A stretch of DNA of 64,000 nucleotides from Candidatus Aenigmatarchaeota archaeon. Lineage in GTDB: Archaea; Aenigmatarchaeota; Aenigmatarchaeia; QMZP01. Under the pieces are notes generated by a model. It had not been told where the DNA came from, searched no databases, and was given only the letters and a program-made list of their open reading frames with translations. Every line of letters starts with the position of its first letter. Position 1 is the first letter of the stretch. This document shows positions 39,258-49,023 of the stretch, in pieces. The DNA lies in NCBI GenBank assembly GCA_016185435.1, contig JACPNN010000015.1, positions 62,001-126,000 of the forward strand, given 5' to 3'. Made by a program: the position numbers and the translations under genes.

Positions 39258-41081
39258 TTATCCCGAATCCTCTTCCAACCCTTCCCCAGCAATCTCCACT
39301 TCCTCTATCCTTCTCTTCCTGAGGTACACAAAGCCGAAGATGAGCAGCAGTATGAGCACCCCAAGCACAAGCAGAAGCAGGGATATGGCAATCAGATTGT
39401 CCCCGAGGCCTATAAGGCCTGTCGCTATGCCCGCCTGCTGGGCCTGTGGAGACACGAATATGGAGACTGTCTCGTCCATCTGCCTGCTGTCCTCGCTTCT
39501 TACTGTTATCTTTATGTTGTAATTTCCCGGCTCCTTTCCGGTCACATACAGGAAGGAATCCTTCTTGCCCGAGAACGTCTCAACCGTGTTGTAGCCGAGC
39601 CAGTCTGAAGGAACTCCAGATGCTGAGATTGTGAACTTCATGGCCGCTGCAGAAGGCGATGTTATCGAGATGACAAACACCCCGCTCTTGCCTATAGGAA
39701 TGGCCTGCGTCTTTGGGGAGACTTCCACTCTGAAGTCAGACGGCTGGAGTTTTGGCTGGATATCTGACGGGAAGTAAGGCTCAGAGACCTGGATGCCCTT
39801 GGACAATGTGGTCACTGTGGCCCTTATGGAATCTCTTGCTCCGCATCCTGAATCGGCCTCAAACCTTATCTCATGGCTTCCTGCCGCTGGAATGAAATTG
39901 AATGATTTTTCGTCCTCCTGCCCGCTTGCCATCGTTGCTGTGAGAGTGCCTTTGATGGCATTATCCAGATAAAACCTGAGGTTGATTGTCTGCCTGCTCC
40001 CTGAATTCATGAGCTTCACTTTCGCATAGGCCTTCTCCCCTTCCATGCTGTTCCTCGTGTAGTCGAGGGATGAGAGTGTTACAGAACAGATGCCTGGCCT
40101 TACCCTGATTGTCCTGCTTTCGGAATCAGAAAGGCTGTCATCGTCAGTGACTCTCAGAGATATGGTGAACGTGCCTTCCCTTGAATAGGAATGCGAAGGG
40201 TTCCTGTCTGTGCTTATCTGGCCGTCGCCAAAGTCCCATCTCCACCTGTCTATTCTTCCGTCGCTGTCAGTTGAGTAATCAGTAAACCTTACTATCTCTT
40301 CAACCTCGGCCTCACTTGGATAGAATGTGAAGCTTGCGAAAGGCTCATCCTGCCTTGACCTCCCGTTTCCAACCGCAATGTCCCGTGTCTGGCTTGTGGT
40401 CAGGCCGTCATTATCAGTTATAGTGAGCGTGACGCTATATGTCCTTCTTGCGTCAAATGTGTGGAACACCCTTGTGCTGGATGTGGTCTTTGAAGTTCCG
40501 TCATCATACCTCCATCTGTATTCCACAATCCTGCCATCAGGGTCATAGCTTGAGGAGGCATCGAATTCAATCTCCTCATTTATCCTCGGGTTTGAAGGGT
40601 AGAAGCTGAATTCAGCGACAGGCCTAGTCTGCCCGCTGCCAACTGTTATAGTCCTTGTTGTTGAGGCCTGAAGGCCAAGGTTATCAGTAACCCTTAATGT
40701 GATTGTGAATGTTCCGCTCCTGCCGTACATGTGTGAGGTGCCCTGGCCATATGTTGTCACGCCGTCCCCGAAGTCCCAGAACCATTCCCTTATGTATCCG
40801 TCAGAATCTGAAGACCTGTCAGTGAAATAGACGACATCCCCAACTTTGGGGCTGATGGGACTGAATGTGAAATCAGCTATAGGGGGCCTGTTTGCCGGCG
40901 TCGGAGTAGGCGTCGGATTGGGGCAGCAGACTGGTGTCGGAGTAGGATTTGTGTACGGGCATGTGCTGCCGAAAAGTGTATGCGCTGTGACTGTTTGAGG
41001 GGCAAAGATAGCTGATGCTATCAGAAGCAATACGGCTAAATATATCATTTTCAGACTTTTCATACCACTAATAAGTGGCAA
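39258..41081 (-). CDS. secreted PKD-repeat protein with C-terminal TM
   Basis: Three PKD-like repeats ('WFWDFGDG', 'WRYDDGT', 'WRWDFGDG'), C-terminal hydrophobic anchor. Confidence 0.88.
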   Translation of the reverse strand: MPLISGMKSLKMIYLAVLLLIASAIFAPQTVTAHTLFGSTCPYTNPTPTPVCCPNPTPTPTPANRPPIADFTFSPISPKVGDVVYFTDRSSDSDGYIREWFWDFGDGVTTYGQGTSHMYGRSGTFTITLRVTDNLGLQASTTRTITVGSGQTRPVAEFSFYPSNPRINEEIEFDASSSYDPDGRIVEYRWRYDDGTSKTTSSTRVFHTFDARRTYSVTLTITDNDGLTTSQTRDIAVGNGRSRQDEPFASFTFYPSEAEVEEIVRFTDYSTDSDGRIDRWRWDFGDGQISTDRNPSHSYSREGTFTISLRVTDDDSLSDSESRTIRVRPGICSVTLSSLDYTRNSMEGEKAYAKVKLMNSGSRQTINLRFYLDNAIKGTLTATMASGQEDEKSFNFIPAAGSHEIRFEADSGCGARDSIRATVTTLSKGIQVSEPYFPSDIQPKLQPSDFRVEVSPKTQAIPIGKSGVFVISITSPSAAAMKFTISASGVPSDWLGYNTVETFSGKKDSFLYVTGKEPGNYNIKITVRSEDSRQMDETVSIFVSPQAQQAGIATGLIGLGDNLIAISLLLLVLGVLILLLIFGFVYLRKRRIEEVEIAGEGLEEDSG

Positions 41082-41221
41082 GTATTTAAATACTTTTGCC
41101 TTGCCTATAGGAAGAACATCTTGTGCCTATAGCTGATAGCCCTTCAGCCTCTTTCTCCCTTCAAAATCAAGAGGGTGCAGGTAGCTAGGAGAAGCGTCCG
41201 CATTTCCATATAGTTTCTGTA

Positions 41222-41638
41222 TCATTGCAGCTCTTTCAGAATCATGTGGAGGCTGGACGCCGTGGCGGCAGCACCAGCACTTTCGGCAGGGTGATTTACC
41301 GCGTTTCCCATTAAATTCATGCCCATTTCCTTCCATCTATCGAAGTCGGGCCCATATGTTTCGGTATATGTTCTAACAGGCATGAGATTCTCCATAAAAG
41401 ATTTGTAAGCTTCTGCAGCTCTTGTCCATTCAGGAATAATGTTTGCAGCATTAGCTGTGTATTCTAGCCCTTCTCTCAATTTTGAGCCATAAGTGGAAAA
41501 TCTTTCCGGATCACTCACCAGTGCACCTGTAGCGGCCACGCCCCCAGCTAATTTGGAAGGCCATTCCCAAAGGGTCTTGTAGGCGATCCATCTTCCCGCT
41601 TTCCTTAAACCGTTGCTAATTTTATTCATTTTAGTCAC
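41222..41638 (-). CDS. hypothetical protein
   Basis: 138-aa ORF. Confidence 0.45.
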   Translation of the reverse strand: MTKMNKISNGLRKAGRWIAYKTLWEWPSKLAGGVAATGALVSDPERFSTYGSKLREGLEYTANAANIIPEWTRAAEAYKSFMENLMPVRTYTETYGPDFDRWKEMGMNLMGNAVNHPAESAGAAATASSLHMILKELQ

Positions 41639-41703
41639 CTATAGGTAGTATATTTAATGTATTTAAATGCTTTTCGGTGCTCCAGAATATGTTTTATCAG
41701 AGC

Positions 41704-43371
41704 CTATAGGCCAACCCTCTCCCTCTTCTCCTCGTTCCTCATCTCGGACTTCATCCTCCCCAGAAAGTATTCATTGAGGTCGGCGAACTTCATCTGGCCT
41801 GCCAAGAAAGGGTGCACCTCCTTTATCCTCTGGTGCATCTGCTGGCACACCCTCCTGTATGACTCATGGCCCTGCGGCATCGTCCTTAATTCAATCATGT
41901 GGAAAGCCTCCCTCAGGCTCATCCTCATGTACCATCTTATTTTGTAGGACATAGGCACTACATATTGGGCCTCATGAGGGAATTTCTCATAAATCTTTTT
42001 CCAGGCCTCCTTTGCCTGCTCCATGGCCTCTGTGAACTGCTTGTCAAAGCCGGCCTCCTTTATTTCCTTCGGCACTTCATATCCATGGAAGCATGTCAGC
42101 AGCTGCCTTTCCTGGGTAAGCATGCGGTGCCTGTGGAGATCCCTGTACAGGCCGAAGTCGGCAAGGATGTCGAAGGTGTAGGCCGCATGCTCCAAAGCCC
42201 TTCCCGCCTTGTGCCTCCTGTTCTGCCTCTTCTCAAGGTATTTTGCTATTATGCCCCTTATCTCTCCCTCGCCCATGTTTGAAACAGTTTCTATTGCTTT
42301 TTTCATATCCAGATGGGATTTTGAATAAAGTATAGCGGCAGCTATCTTCTTTTCAGCCTCTTCATCATATTCAACCAGTTCTGCCTCTTTTCCCCCTATA
42401 GAAGAGCCTATAGTTTCAGATATGTTTTCTATGGATTCAGAAGTCTCTGCCACATATTTCTGGAAGGCTTTTCCATACATGTCATCAGCCCTTTTGACAA
42501 AGGATGGTATGCATTTCATCAGCTCATCCTGCATTCCCTTTGCTGTATTTTTGATTTCTGACAGATTGTTTGCATGCATCTTGACAAGGAGGTATTCAAA
42601 AGCGCGGCCATTTCCATATAGGCCAAGGTTGGTGAGCGTGCCGGCAGGCAGTATCACCCTTAAAACATCCAGGGCGAAGGCCTTTACAGAGGAATTATAA
42701 GCTATTTGTGCCCTTTTCTTGAGGGCCTCATCAGCTATGTCCCTGAATCTGATATTCCTGCCGTCCTTCTGGCTGAAGAATTCAAAATCATCAAGGGGGA
42801 ACCTCTGCCTCACATACCCGAGCATGGGCTCTATCAGGGAGGAATACAGGGAAAAAAGCATGTCGCATGTTCTTGCATAAAGTTCAGCGAATTCAGAGGA
42901 CATTATTTTCGGCTCAGGGTAATATTTCCATCTTCCATTCTCCTTGTCATCGAACCTGACATATCTTGTGGATTTCTCAAGAGGGGAAATTCCAATCCTG
43001 CTGTCTTCAAGGGCCTTGGCAGCTATCTGGCTGACATTCTCCACAGCTATATGGGCCCCCCCAAGCTCACCGACAGAATCGTCCCCGAAACCGACAAGTA
43101 TCCTGTCATAGAACTCCTCTGCCTTCCTAATTGCCACAATGTCTTCGGCAGACGATTTCTGGCCTGCTATTGACTTGAAATCCATTTCCGGCCTGTTTAT
43201 GAATTCATCAAGGAGGACTCTCCTGAGGCTTTTGGCGGATCTCGAATACCTGCTGAACAGGGCACCTTTCACAACTTCCGGCAGGTTTTTGAGGACAAAG
43301 ATATCCCTGTCCAGATTGGTAAAGAAAGGCTCTATCAGCCTCTTTTCCTCTTCAGTGAAGGATTCAGCCAT
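41704..43371 (-). CDS. ThyX-like (FAD-dependent thymidylate synthase family), long archaeal form
   Basis: 'RDLHRHRMLTQERQ' and 'VENVSQIAAKALEDSRIGISPLEKSTRYVRF'. Confidence 0.75.
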   Translation of the reverse strand: MAESFTEEEKRLIEPFFTNLDRDIFVLKNLPEVVKGALFSRYSRSAKSLRRVLLDEFINRPEMDFKSIAGQKSSAEDIVAIRKAEEFYDRILVGFGDDSVGELGGAHIAVENVSQIAAKALEDSRIGISPLEKSTRYVRFDDKENGRWKYYPEPKIMSSEFAELYARTCDMLFSLYSSLIEPMLGYVRQRFPLDDFEFFSQKDGRNIRFRDIADEALKKRAQIAYNSSVKAFALDVLRVILPAGTLTNLGLYGNGRAFEYLLVKMHANNLSEIKNTAKGMQDELMKCIPSFVKRADDMYGKAFQKYVAETSESIENISETIGSSIGGKEAELVEYDEEAEKKIAAAILYSKSHLDMKKAIETVSNMGEGEIRGIIAKYLEKRQNRRHKAGRALEHAAYTFDILADFGLYRDLHRHRMLTQERQLLTCFHGYEVPKEIKEAGFDKQFTEAMEQAKEAWKKIYEKFPHEAQYVVPMSYKIRWYMRMSLREAFHMIELRTMPQGHESYRRVCQQMHQRIKEVHPFLAGQMKFADLNEYFLGRMKSEMRNEEKRERVGL

Positions 43372-43491
43372 GGGATCAGATTAAAGATGGTTTGGGATTT
43401 TAAATTGGCGGTCTGATCCCTCAAACTGGCAGAGCATGCTGCATTATCTCTTTAAGGGCTATAAATCCCGTGTGCCATAATTCACATTCAT

Positions 43492-44166
43492 ATGCCAATG
43501 TTATACAGGAGAAGGTTCGAATTCCTGAAAGGGCTTGCAGGGCTCCCCTACACTCATTATGAGGCACTCGGACTGATCAAGGCAACGAGAATCAATGTCG
43601 ATGTGGCCTACAGGCTTCTTGACCGAATGCTGGCCGCATACGATGCTATGGTTCATCCTGATGAAATCAGAAAGCAGCTGGATAGGGCCGAGTCTGAAAA
43701 GCAGAGGCTGTATAATAATGTGAGGCCGCTCATCGAAAGGCAGCAGGAGCACAAGCGGAAGATAAACAGGCTTTTTGTGCGGCTGATCCAGGGAGAAGAT
43801 ATCACAGCCGCCCTGAAGCAGATGGTTTCGGGCAATGAAAGAGGCTATAAGCAGAGCGGATCAATTGACATGTGGAAGGCAAAGAGGGAAGAATGCGAGC
43901 GCCTTGGAGAGGCAAAGATATACTCTCAGGATCCTTCTTTCCTGCCGTCTGCGATGGAGAGATATGGAAAATGGAGAGGAAATATACAGATTTACAGGAC
44001 GGCGAGGGACAGGGGGCTGCTTCACGTGCCAATAAGCCAGTCAGAAAGAATCCAGAGCGGCTGCATGCAGCTGGAGAAGGAGCTTTATGAGCTGGAGAAG
44101 AGGGAAGCGGAGGTTTTCAGGTCTGTGGGGCTTAAAAGGCTGGATGAAATAAAATCCGGGGCATAG
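43492..44166 (+). CDS. hypothetical coiled-coil protein
   Basis: 224-aa helical ORF. Confidence 0.6.
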   Translation: MPMLYRRRFEFLKGLAGLPYTHYEALGLIKATRINVDVAYRLLDRMLAAYDAMVHPDEIRKQLDRAESEKQRLYNNVRPLIERQQEHKRKINRLFVRLIQGEDITAALKQMVSGNERGYKQSGSIDMWKAKREECERLGEAKIYSQDPSFLPSAMERYGKWRGNIQIYRTARDRGLLHVPISQSERIQSGCMQLEKELYELEKREAEVFRSVGLKRLDEIKSGA

Positions 44167-44300
44167 GCTGCATGACGAATTTTTTTGATTTGGAGGATGC
44201 AATCCCAGATTCAGCAATAAACTGATATCAAAATATCAAAACTCTGTTTATTTCTGATATTCGGATATCAAAACTTTTTATGCTATTGAAGAAAGTTCAG

Positions 44301-44951
44301 CTAAAGTTTTCTGCCTCTTTCCATATCTTTGATGGTTTCTTCTGTAAGCCTCTCCACGTTGGCCTTCTTTTCCTCTTCCAAAATGATTTCAATCCTCGCC
44401 TGTGTGGAAGGCTTCTCAGGCCCCAGAACATCGCAGTATTCCTTGCCTATAGAGATCTCATAGGTGCCTATTTCCCTTGCCTTCTCCACTATCTCATCCT
44501 TGTCGAAGCAGATCAGTGGCCTCAGGACGACCATCCTGGTGGCCTGGTCTATCACGGCAAGGTTCTGCAGGGTCTGGGAGCTCACCTGGCCGAGGCTCTC
44601 CCCTGTAAGAAGGAAGCTGCATCCCAGTTTCTTCGCAACCCTTTCGGCAATCCTGTACATGAGCCTCTTCTGGATAACGAAATAGTATTTCCTGTTTATC
44701 TTTTCTGATATCTCTTTCAGTTGCTTTGAAATTCTGATGACAATTATTTTTTTTATTCCAAGAATTTCACAAATCCTTCTCGACTTCTCCTCGGGCAGGC
44801 CATCGGTCAAGGGCTCATAGGAGAAGTGTATGGCTTCTATATCATACGTTTTCCTCTTCATCATCCAGCCTGCCACAGGGGAGTCTATGCCGCCTGATAG
44901 GAGAAGTAATGCTTTTCTTTTCACTTTAACTTTGACTTGTTTTTTCTTCAT
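44301..44951 (-). CDS. ThiI-like PP-loop sulfurtransferase domain
   Basis: 'ALLLLSGGIDSPVAGWMMKRKTYDIEAIHFSYEP'; no N-terminal THUMP. Confidence 0.85.
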   Translation of the reverse strand: MKKKQVKVKVKRKALLLLSGGIDSPVAGWMMKRKTYDIEAIHFSYEPLTDGLPEEKSRRICEILGIKKIIVIRISKQLKEISEKINRKYYFVIQKRLMYRIAERVAKKLGCSFLLTGESLGQVSSQTLQNLAVIDQATRMVVLRPLICFDKDEIVEKAREIGTYEISIGKEYCDVLGPEKPSTQARIEIILEEEKKANVERLTEETIKDMERGRKL

Positions 44952-44974
44952 ACTATCTTCACAAACACTTCACA

Positions 44975-45724
44975 TTAAATTCTAAATACTCTTCGGGCAT
45001 TCTCTTCAGCGGCCTCCATCACCTTTTCCGCACCAATCCCCTTTTCCTTGGCCACCCTTTCAGCCGCATATGTTATGTTCCAGGGGAAGTTCCTTTTCTC
45101 CTCCTCTGTTTTCACGGGGCTCAGGAAAGGGGAATCTGTTTCCAGCAGAAGGTTTTCCAGAGGCAGATCCCTTGCCAGCTTTCTGTGGCTTTTTGAAAAG
45201 CAGGCCTGGGTTGAAACGGATATCATGTGGCCTTTCCTTATTATTTCCCTTTCGAGTTCCCTTGATCCTGAATAGCAATGAAATACAGCAAAGGCATCCC
45301 TTCCTTTGACCATCTCAAAGCAGTCCTGTTCGGCGTCCCAGCTGTGTATGACCAGAGGCAGGTTCAGCTCTTCTGCCAGCGATATGAATTTTTCAAAAAC
45401 GGCCTTTTGCTCCAGTCTTTTTTCAGGCTCCTTCACCCAGTGGTAGTCCAAACCCGCCTCCCCTATTCCGGCTATTTTGCCCTTGTTTTTCTGTATCAGA
45501 TCAAGAACCTTTTCCGCATCCTGAAGCTCAGTGGGGTGGCAGCCTATAGTGGCATATAGGAAGCCATTGTGCATAGCACAGAGCTCCAGAACTTTGAGAC
45601 TTTCATCATATCTGGCCGAACTGGCTATGACAGCCTTCAGCCGTTTCCTGCATTCTCCGACAATCCTTTCCCTGTCCTTATCGTATGTCGGATAGCACAT
45701 ATGAGCATGGGAGTCTATCATCAT
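44975..45724 (-). CDS. TatD family deoxyribonuclease
   Basis: 'MIDSHAHM', 'AGIGEAGLDYHW', 'LLLETDSPFLSP'. Confidence 0.93.
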   Translation of the reverse strand: MMIDSHAHMCYPTYDKDRERIVGECRKRLKAVIASSARYDESLKVLELCAMHNGFLYATIGCHPTELQDAEKVLDLIQKNKGKIAGIGEAGLDYHWVKEPEKRLEQKAVFEKFISLAEELNLPLVIHSWDAEQDCFEMVKGRDAFAVFHCYSGSRELEREIIRKGHMISVSTQACFSKSHRKLARDLPLENLLLETDSPFLSPVKTEEEKRNFPWNITYAAERVAKEKGIGAEKVMEAAEENARRVFRI

Positions 45725-46144
45725 TAATTTGGCCGATGGGTATTAATTAAGGCTGAAAGTGCGTTGGTTCTGGAAAATTCCAATTCCTCATATCGGCCAT
45801 CCTCCGCTAATACGCTCAAAGTAACTACACTAAGAATACAAAACAATCACATGGTTCAAAAGCATATAAGCCACCTGAAATATATCTAATTTATAGATCA
45901 CAAATGTCATGTTCCTTACTTGCACAAATTCCAAATTTGTTTCATGAAAGCGTATAATTGATAAATGATTATACGTCTTGATATGTCTGTAGCAGTGATT
46001 TTCTTAGTTTTTGAATGTTTTGAAAGTGTCTTTCGTAGAAACCCACGAGCAAACTGGCCTGTCTCAAGGGGGTGAAAAGCAGGCCCGGAACCAAGGACGT
46101 AGGTAACCTTAGACCAACGTCACACAGACACATGAGGAGGAAGC

Positions 46145-46861
46145 ATGATGATCAAAAGAGGGTTTCTTTTGGCAAGCCTTCTGGTCATAGCGGCTCTCGC
46201 GATCCAAACACTCTCCGTCGCTTCTCCAGTAGGCAACGAGAACACGTCATCCGTTCTCAATGCCTCGACGACGCTCGAGCCCATCGATTCCGGTGCTCTG
46301 AACGTCAGCGTTGACGTCAGCGACTCGATCCGGCTTTTCCGCACCGAAAGTAGTGGCAACGAGCTCAGCACAGCTACGGAGAATCAGACCGAGCTCAACG
46401 CCATGTTCATCAGGCTCTTCGAGATCGACGACAAACTCATCGAAGAAGACATCTTCGTCAATCAGTGCGTCAACCAGACCATCAACGGCACGGCGACTCC
46501 GCAAATCTACGGCCTCAAGGGGGAGTTCGTCTTCGACAGCGGTGTTCTCGATGCTCTGAATGTCAGCGACTCGAACAGTCTCTATCCGTCTTTCCGCACA
46601 GCCCGCGCGAATACGGACTGGGGTGGCAATGAGCTCATCACCGATATCCAGACCGAGCTCAACGCCATGTTCCTCAGGCTCTTCGAGATCAACGACAAAC
46701 TCATCGAAGAAGACATCTTCGTCAATCAGAGCGCCAATCAGACCATCAACGGCACGGCGACTCCGCACTACGGCCTCAGCGGACGGCTCGTCTTCAACAA
46801 CGTCAACATCGTCAACCACGCTAGAGACATAGGTGTCTACCTCTACGTGGTCACTGACTAG
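46145..46861 (+). CDS. secreted protein with internal repeat, island 1
   Basis: Signal peptide; repeated 'TELNAMF(I/L)RLFEI(D/N)DKLIEEDIFVNQ'; C-end 'GVYLYVVTD'; SD gaggagg. Confidence 0.75.
   Translation: MMIKRGFLLASLLVIAALAIQTLSVASPVGNENTSSVLNASTTLEPIDSGALNVSVDVSDSIRLFRTESSGNELSTATENQTELNAMFIRLFEIDDKLIEEDIFVNQCVNQTINGTATPQIYGLKGEFVFDSGVLDALNVSDSNSLYPSFRTARANTDWGGNELITDIQTELNAMFLRLFEINDKLIEEDIFVNQSANQTINGTATPHYGLSGRLVFNNVNIVNHARDIGVYLYVVTD
46388..46767 (+). repeat. 116-bp intragenic direct repeat (46388-46503 and 46652-46767, period 264)
   Basis: Near-identical text in both copies. Confidence 0.9.
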
Positions 46862-46879
46862 ACGTCCATAAGGGACGCA

Positions 46880-46950
46880 TCCGAATCCGGGGATGGTTGT
46901 TCAGGCGACTTAAGCCTCGCCATCCCCGGTATCCGGCCTTTTTTTGGTTG
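46880..46950 (+). terminator. bacterial-type intrinsic terminator
   Basis: CCGGGGATGG...CCATCCCCGG stem then cctttttttgg. Confidence 0.75.
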
Positions 46951-47098
46951 TACTGAAACTAAAATCAGTACTTCAAAATAACCCCTTAACCTTTTGGAAA
47001 CTCAGTATACCAGCAACCAGATAACGATAAAGCTTCTGGCTCTATTGTTCAGTGAAATGAGACATAAGGTTTAAATAAATAGACCATATTATATTTTA

Positions 47099-47629
47099 TT
47101 GATACTCATGGTCCAACTGCATAAACTTTTGGGCAGCAGAGTGGCCATCAAAATCCTAGCCTTTTTGCTGAAAAATTCCTCTGCCGAGTTCAGCCAGACA
47201 GCGGTCAGGAAGGAACTGAAGATTGCCAAACTTTCAGCCAGCAGATGGCTGGAATTCATGGAGGAAAATGGAATAGTGAAGAAAAGCGCAGCAGGCAGGA
47301 CTCTCCTCTACAGGCTGTCTAGAGACAATATTATAGCCAAGCAGCTGAAGATCCTTTTCATCCTTTCGGATCTGGAAGACAAAATAGGCAATCTGCAAAC
47401 AGAGGCGCAAATCTACCTTTTCGGCTCGGCCTCACGCGGCGAGGACACAGAGCAGTCGGATATAGATCTGCTTGTCATCGGAACAGACAGGAGTCTGGCA
47501 GCAAGACTGAAGGCTCTGGACACAAGGATAAAAGTCAGCTTCTTCACGCCTGTGGAATGGCTCAGGATGTCAAAGGAAGACAGGGCTTTTTACGAAAGGG
47601 TGGAGAAGGACAGAATCAGGCTGGTTTAG
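47099..47629 (+). CDS. HTH nucleotidyltransferase
   Basis: N-terminal wHTH and 'IYLFGSASRGEDTEQSDIDLLVIG'. Confidence 0.82.
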   Translation: MILMVQLHKLLGSRVAIKILAFLLKNSSAEFSQTAVRKELKIAKLSASRWLEFMEENGIVKKSAAGRTLLYRLSRDNIIAKQLKILFILSDLEDKIGNLQTEAQIYLFGSASRGEDTEQSDIDLLVIGTDRSLAARLKALDTRIKVSFFTPVEWLRMSKEDRAFYERVEKDRIRLV

Positions 47630-47706
47630 CATGGACATGGAAGAGTGCATACAAAAAGGCTATCTGAAGCGCACGCAACCGTGACCAGGAGCTGGCCAGG
47701 AAGGAA

Positions 47707-48054
47707 ATGAAGGAATCTGCCTATGATATGCTTGCTGCACGCGAAGCCTGCATGAAAGCCGATTACAAGTGGTGCATTATCAAGAGCTACTATGCCATGT
47801 TCCATGCAGCTAAAGCTCTTCTGTTTTCTCTTGGTTTCAAGGAGCGGCGGCATTTTGCCATTGCCGCCGTGCTGGAGGACCTGTATAAGAACGGCAGGCT
47901 GGAAAGCAAATATATCGAGCAGTTCGCTTCAGCAATGAGTTCTAGGGAGGATGCCGATTATCGCTATACTTATTCGCATGAAACAGCCGAAATCATACTC
48001 GATGCTGCGGAGGAGTTTGCAGAGATGATGCGCAGAATGGCCAAAATGCGATGA
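47707..48054 (+). CDS. HEPN-domain protein
   Basis: 'KWCIIKSYYAMFHAAKALLFSLGFKERRHFAI'. Confidence 0.85.
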   Translation: MKESAYDMLAAREACMKADYKWCIIKSYYAMFHAAKALLFSLGFKERRHFAIAAVLEDLYKNGRLESKYIEQFASAMSSREDADYRYTYSHETAEIILDAAEEFAEMMRRMAKMR

Positions 48055-48097
48055 CTTCATAAATGAGACATCTTTTTATTTCGGTAGAAATAGCCCC

Positions 48098-48340
48098 TCA
48101 GCCCTTGAGGAACTCAGTATACCCGCATCTTCCGCAGTAGATCCTGTTCTTGTGGTCGGCAAGGAATGTCCCCGGCCCGCATCTGGGGCATGGCTTCTTC
48201 TTCCTCTGGACGCCTTTTGAGACGTCATAGAACTTGAATATCTTCACGCTCACATGCTTCCGGCCTTTCCTTATCTTCTTTCCCTTCCTCACTACCTTTT
48301 TTTCGGCCTTTGGCGCCGGTTTCTCGTCCCTGCCTCCCAT
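48098..48340 (-). CDS. rps27ae: ribosomal protein S27ae
   Basis: '[27 protein letters not shown]'. Confidence 0.92.
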   Translation of the reverse strand: MGGRDEKPAPKAEKKVVRKGKKIRKGRKHVSVKIFKFYDVSKGVQRKKKPCPRCGPGTFLADHKNRIYCGRCGYTEFLKG

Positions 48341-48341
48341 A

Positions 48342-48638
48342 TCACTTGGCCTCCTTCTTCTGCTCAGGCTGGGCCTGTTTCGCTTTCTTTTCCTTGGGCT
48401 TGGGCATCAGCTCCTTCTTCGAGTAGACAAAGACCTTGACATTGCTCGAGTTCTTTCCTGTCTCGGTAAGGATATTCTCCACTGCAAGAAGCTCCCTGTC
48501 AGCAGACAAAAGCTTTACGGCCTCTTCTTTAAAGGCTTCCCTCGAAGGCGTTGATTTGTTGTGGTGCTCGATTGAAATCAGATATTCTTCCCTTCCCATC
48601 AGAGGGTTGTGCCTCTTGCTAATGACATTCAGCGACAT
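48342..48638 (-). CDS. rps24e: ribosomal protein S24e
   Basis: '[37 protein letters not shown]'. Confidence 0.92.
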   Translation of the reverse strand: MSLNVISKRHNPLMGREEYLISIEHHNKSTPSREAFKEEAVKLLSADRELLAVENILTETGKNSSNVKVFVYSKKELMPKPKEKKAKQAQPEQKKEAK

Positions 48639-49023
48639 GTATTGCTATTTGAAGGCCAAGGTATAAAAAGGTTTTTCCGATGCCGGATGATATGCCCAGG
48701 TCTTAGACAGAGCCCGTCTATAGGCTGTCCTATAGGCCAAAAGCATCCGAGGCCAATAAAGGGGCAAATCAGGCCATTTTGAGGCCGCAGGAAGTGTGTT
48801 ATCAGGCCCATACTCTCAAATTTTCTTTTAGATGCCATTTATAAATTTTATTGACATATTGATAGTGATAATAAGGCGTTAGTATGTTCATTTTTCTTCA
48901 TTCACTAATCTGCAAAAAAATGTGAAAGTATTGTAATTTAATACTTTCGAAATTAGAGAAGTTGGTAGATTTTGATTAGTGGATTGAAGAAAGAGATTTG
49001 TCTTTCGAAAAAATAAAATTTTT

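Noticed and set aside
41103-41709. Repeated CCTATAGG palindrome around the 41222..41638 gene and at 48733
   Set aside because: 8-bp palindrome with irregular spacing and several other occurrences inside coding sequence; too weak to call a site.
46028-46120. c-di-GMP (GEMM) or other riboswitch upstream of 46145
   Set aside because: A GGCCTG/CAGGCC stem and purine-rich text are present, but the conserved GEMM core does not align convincingly.
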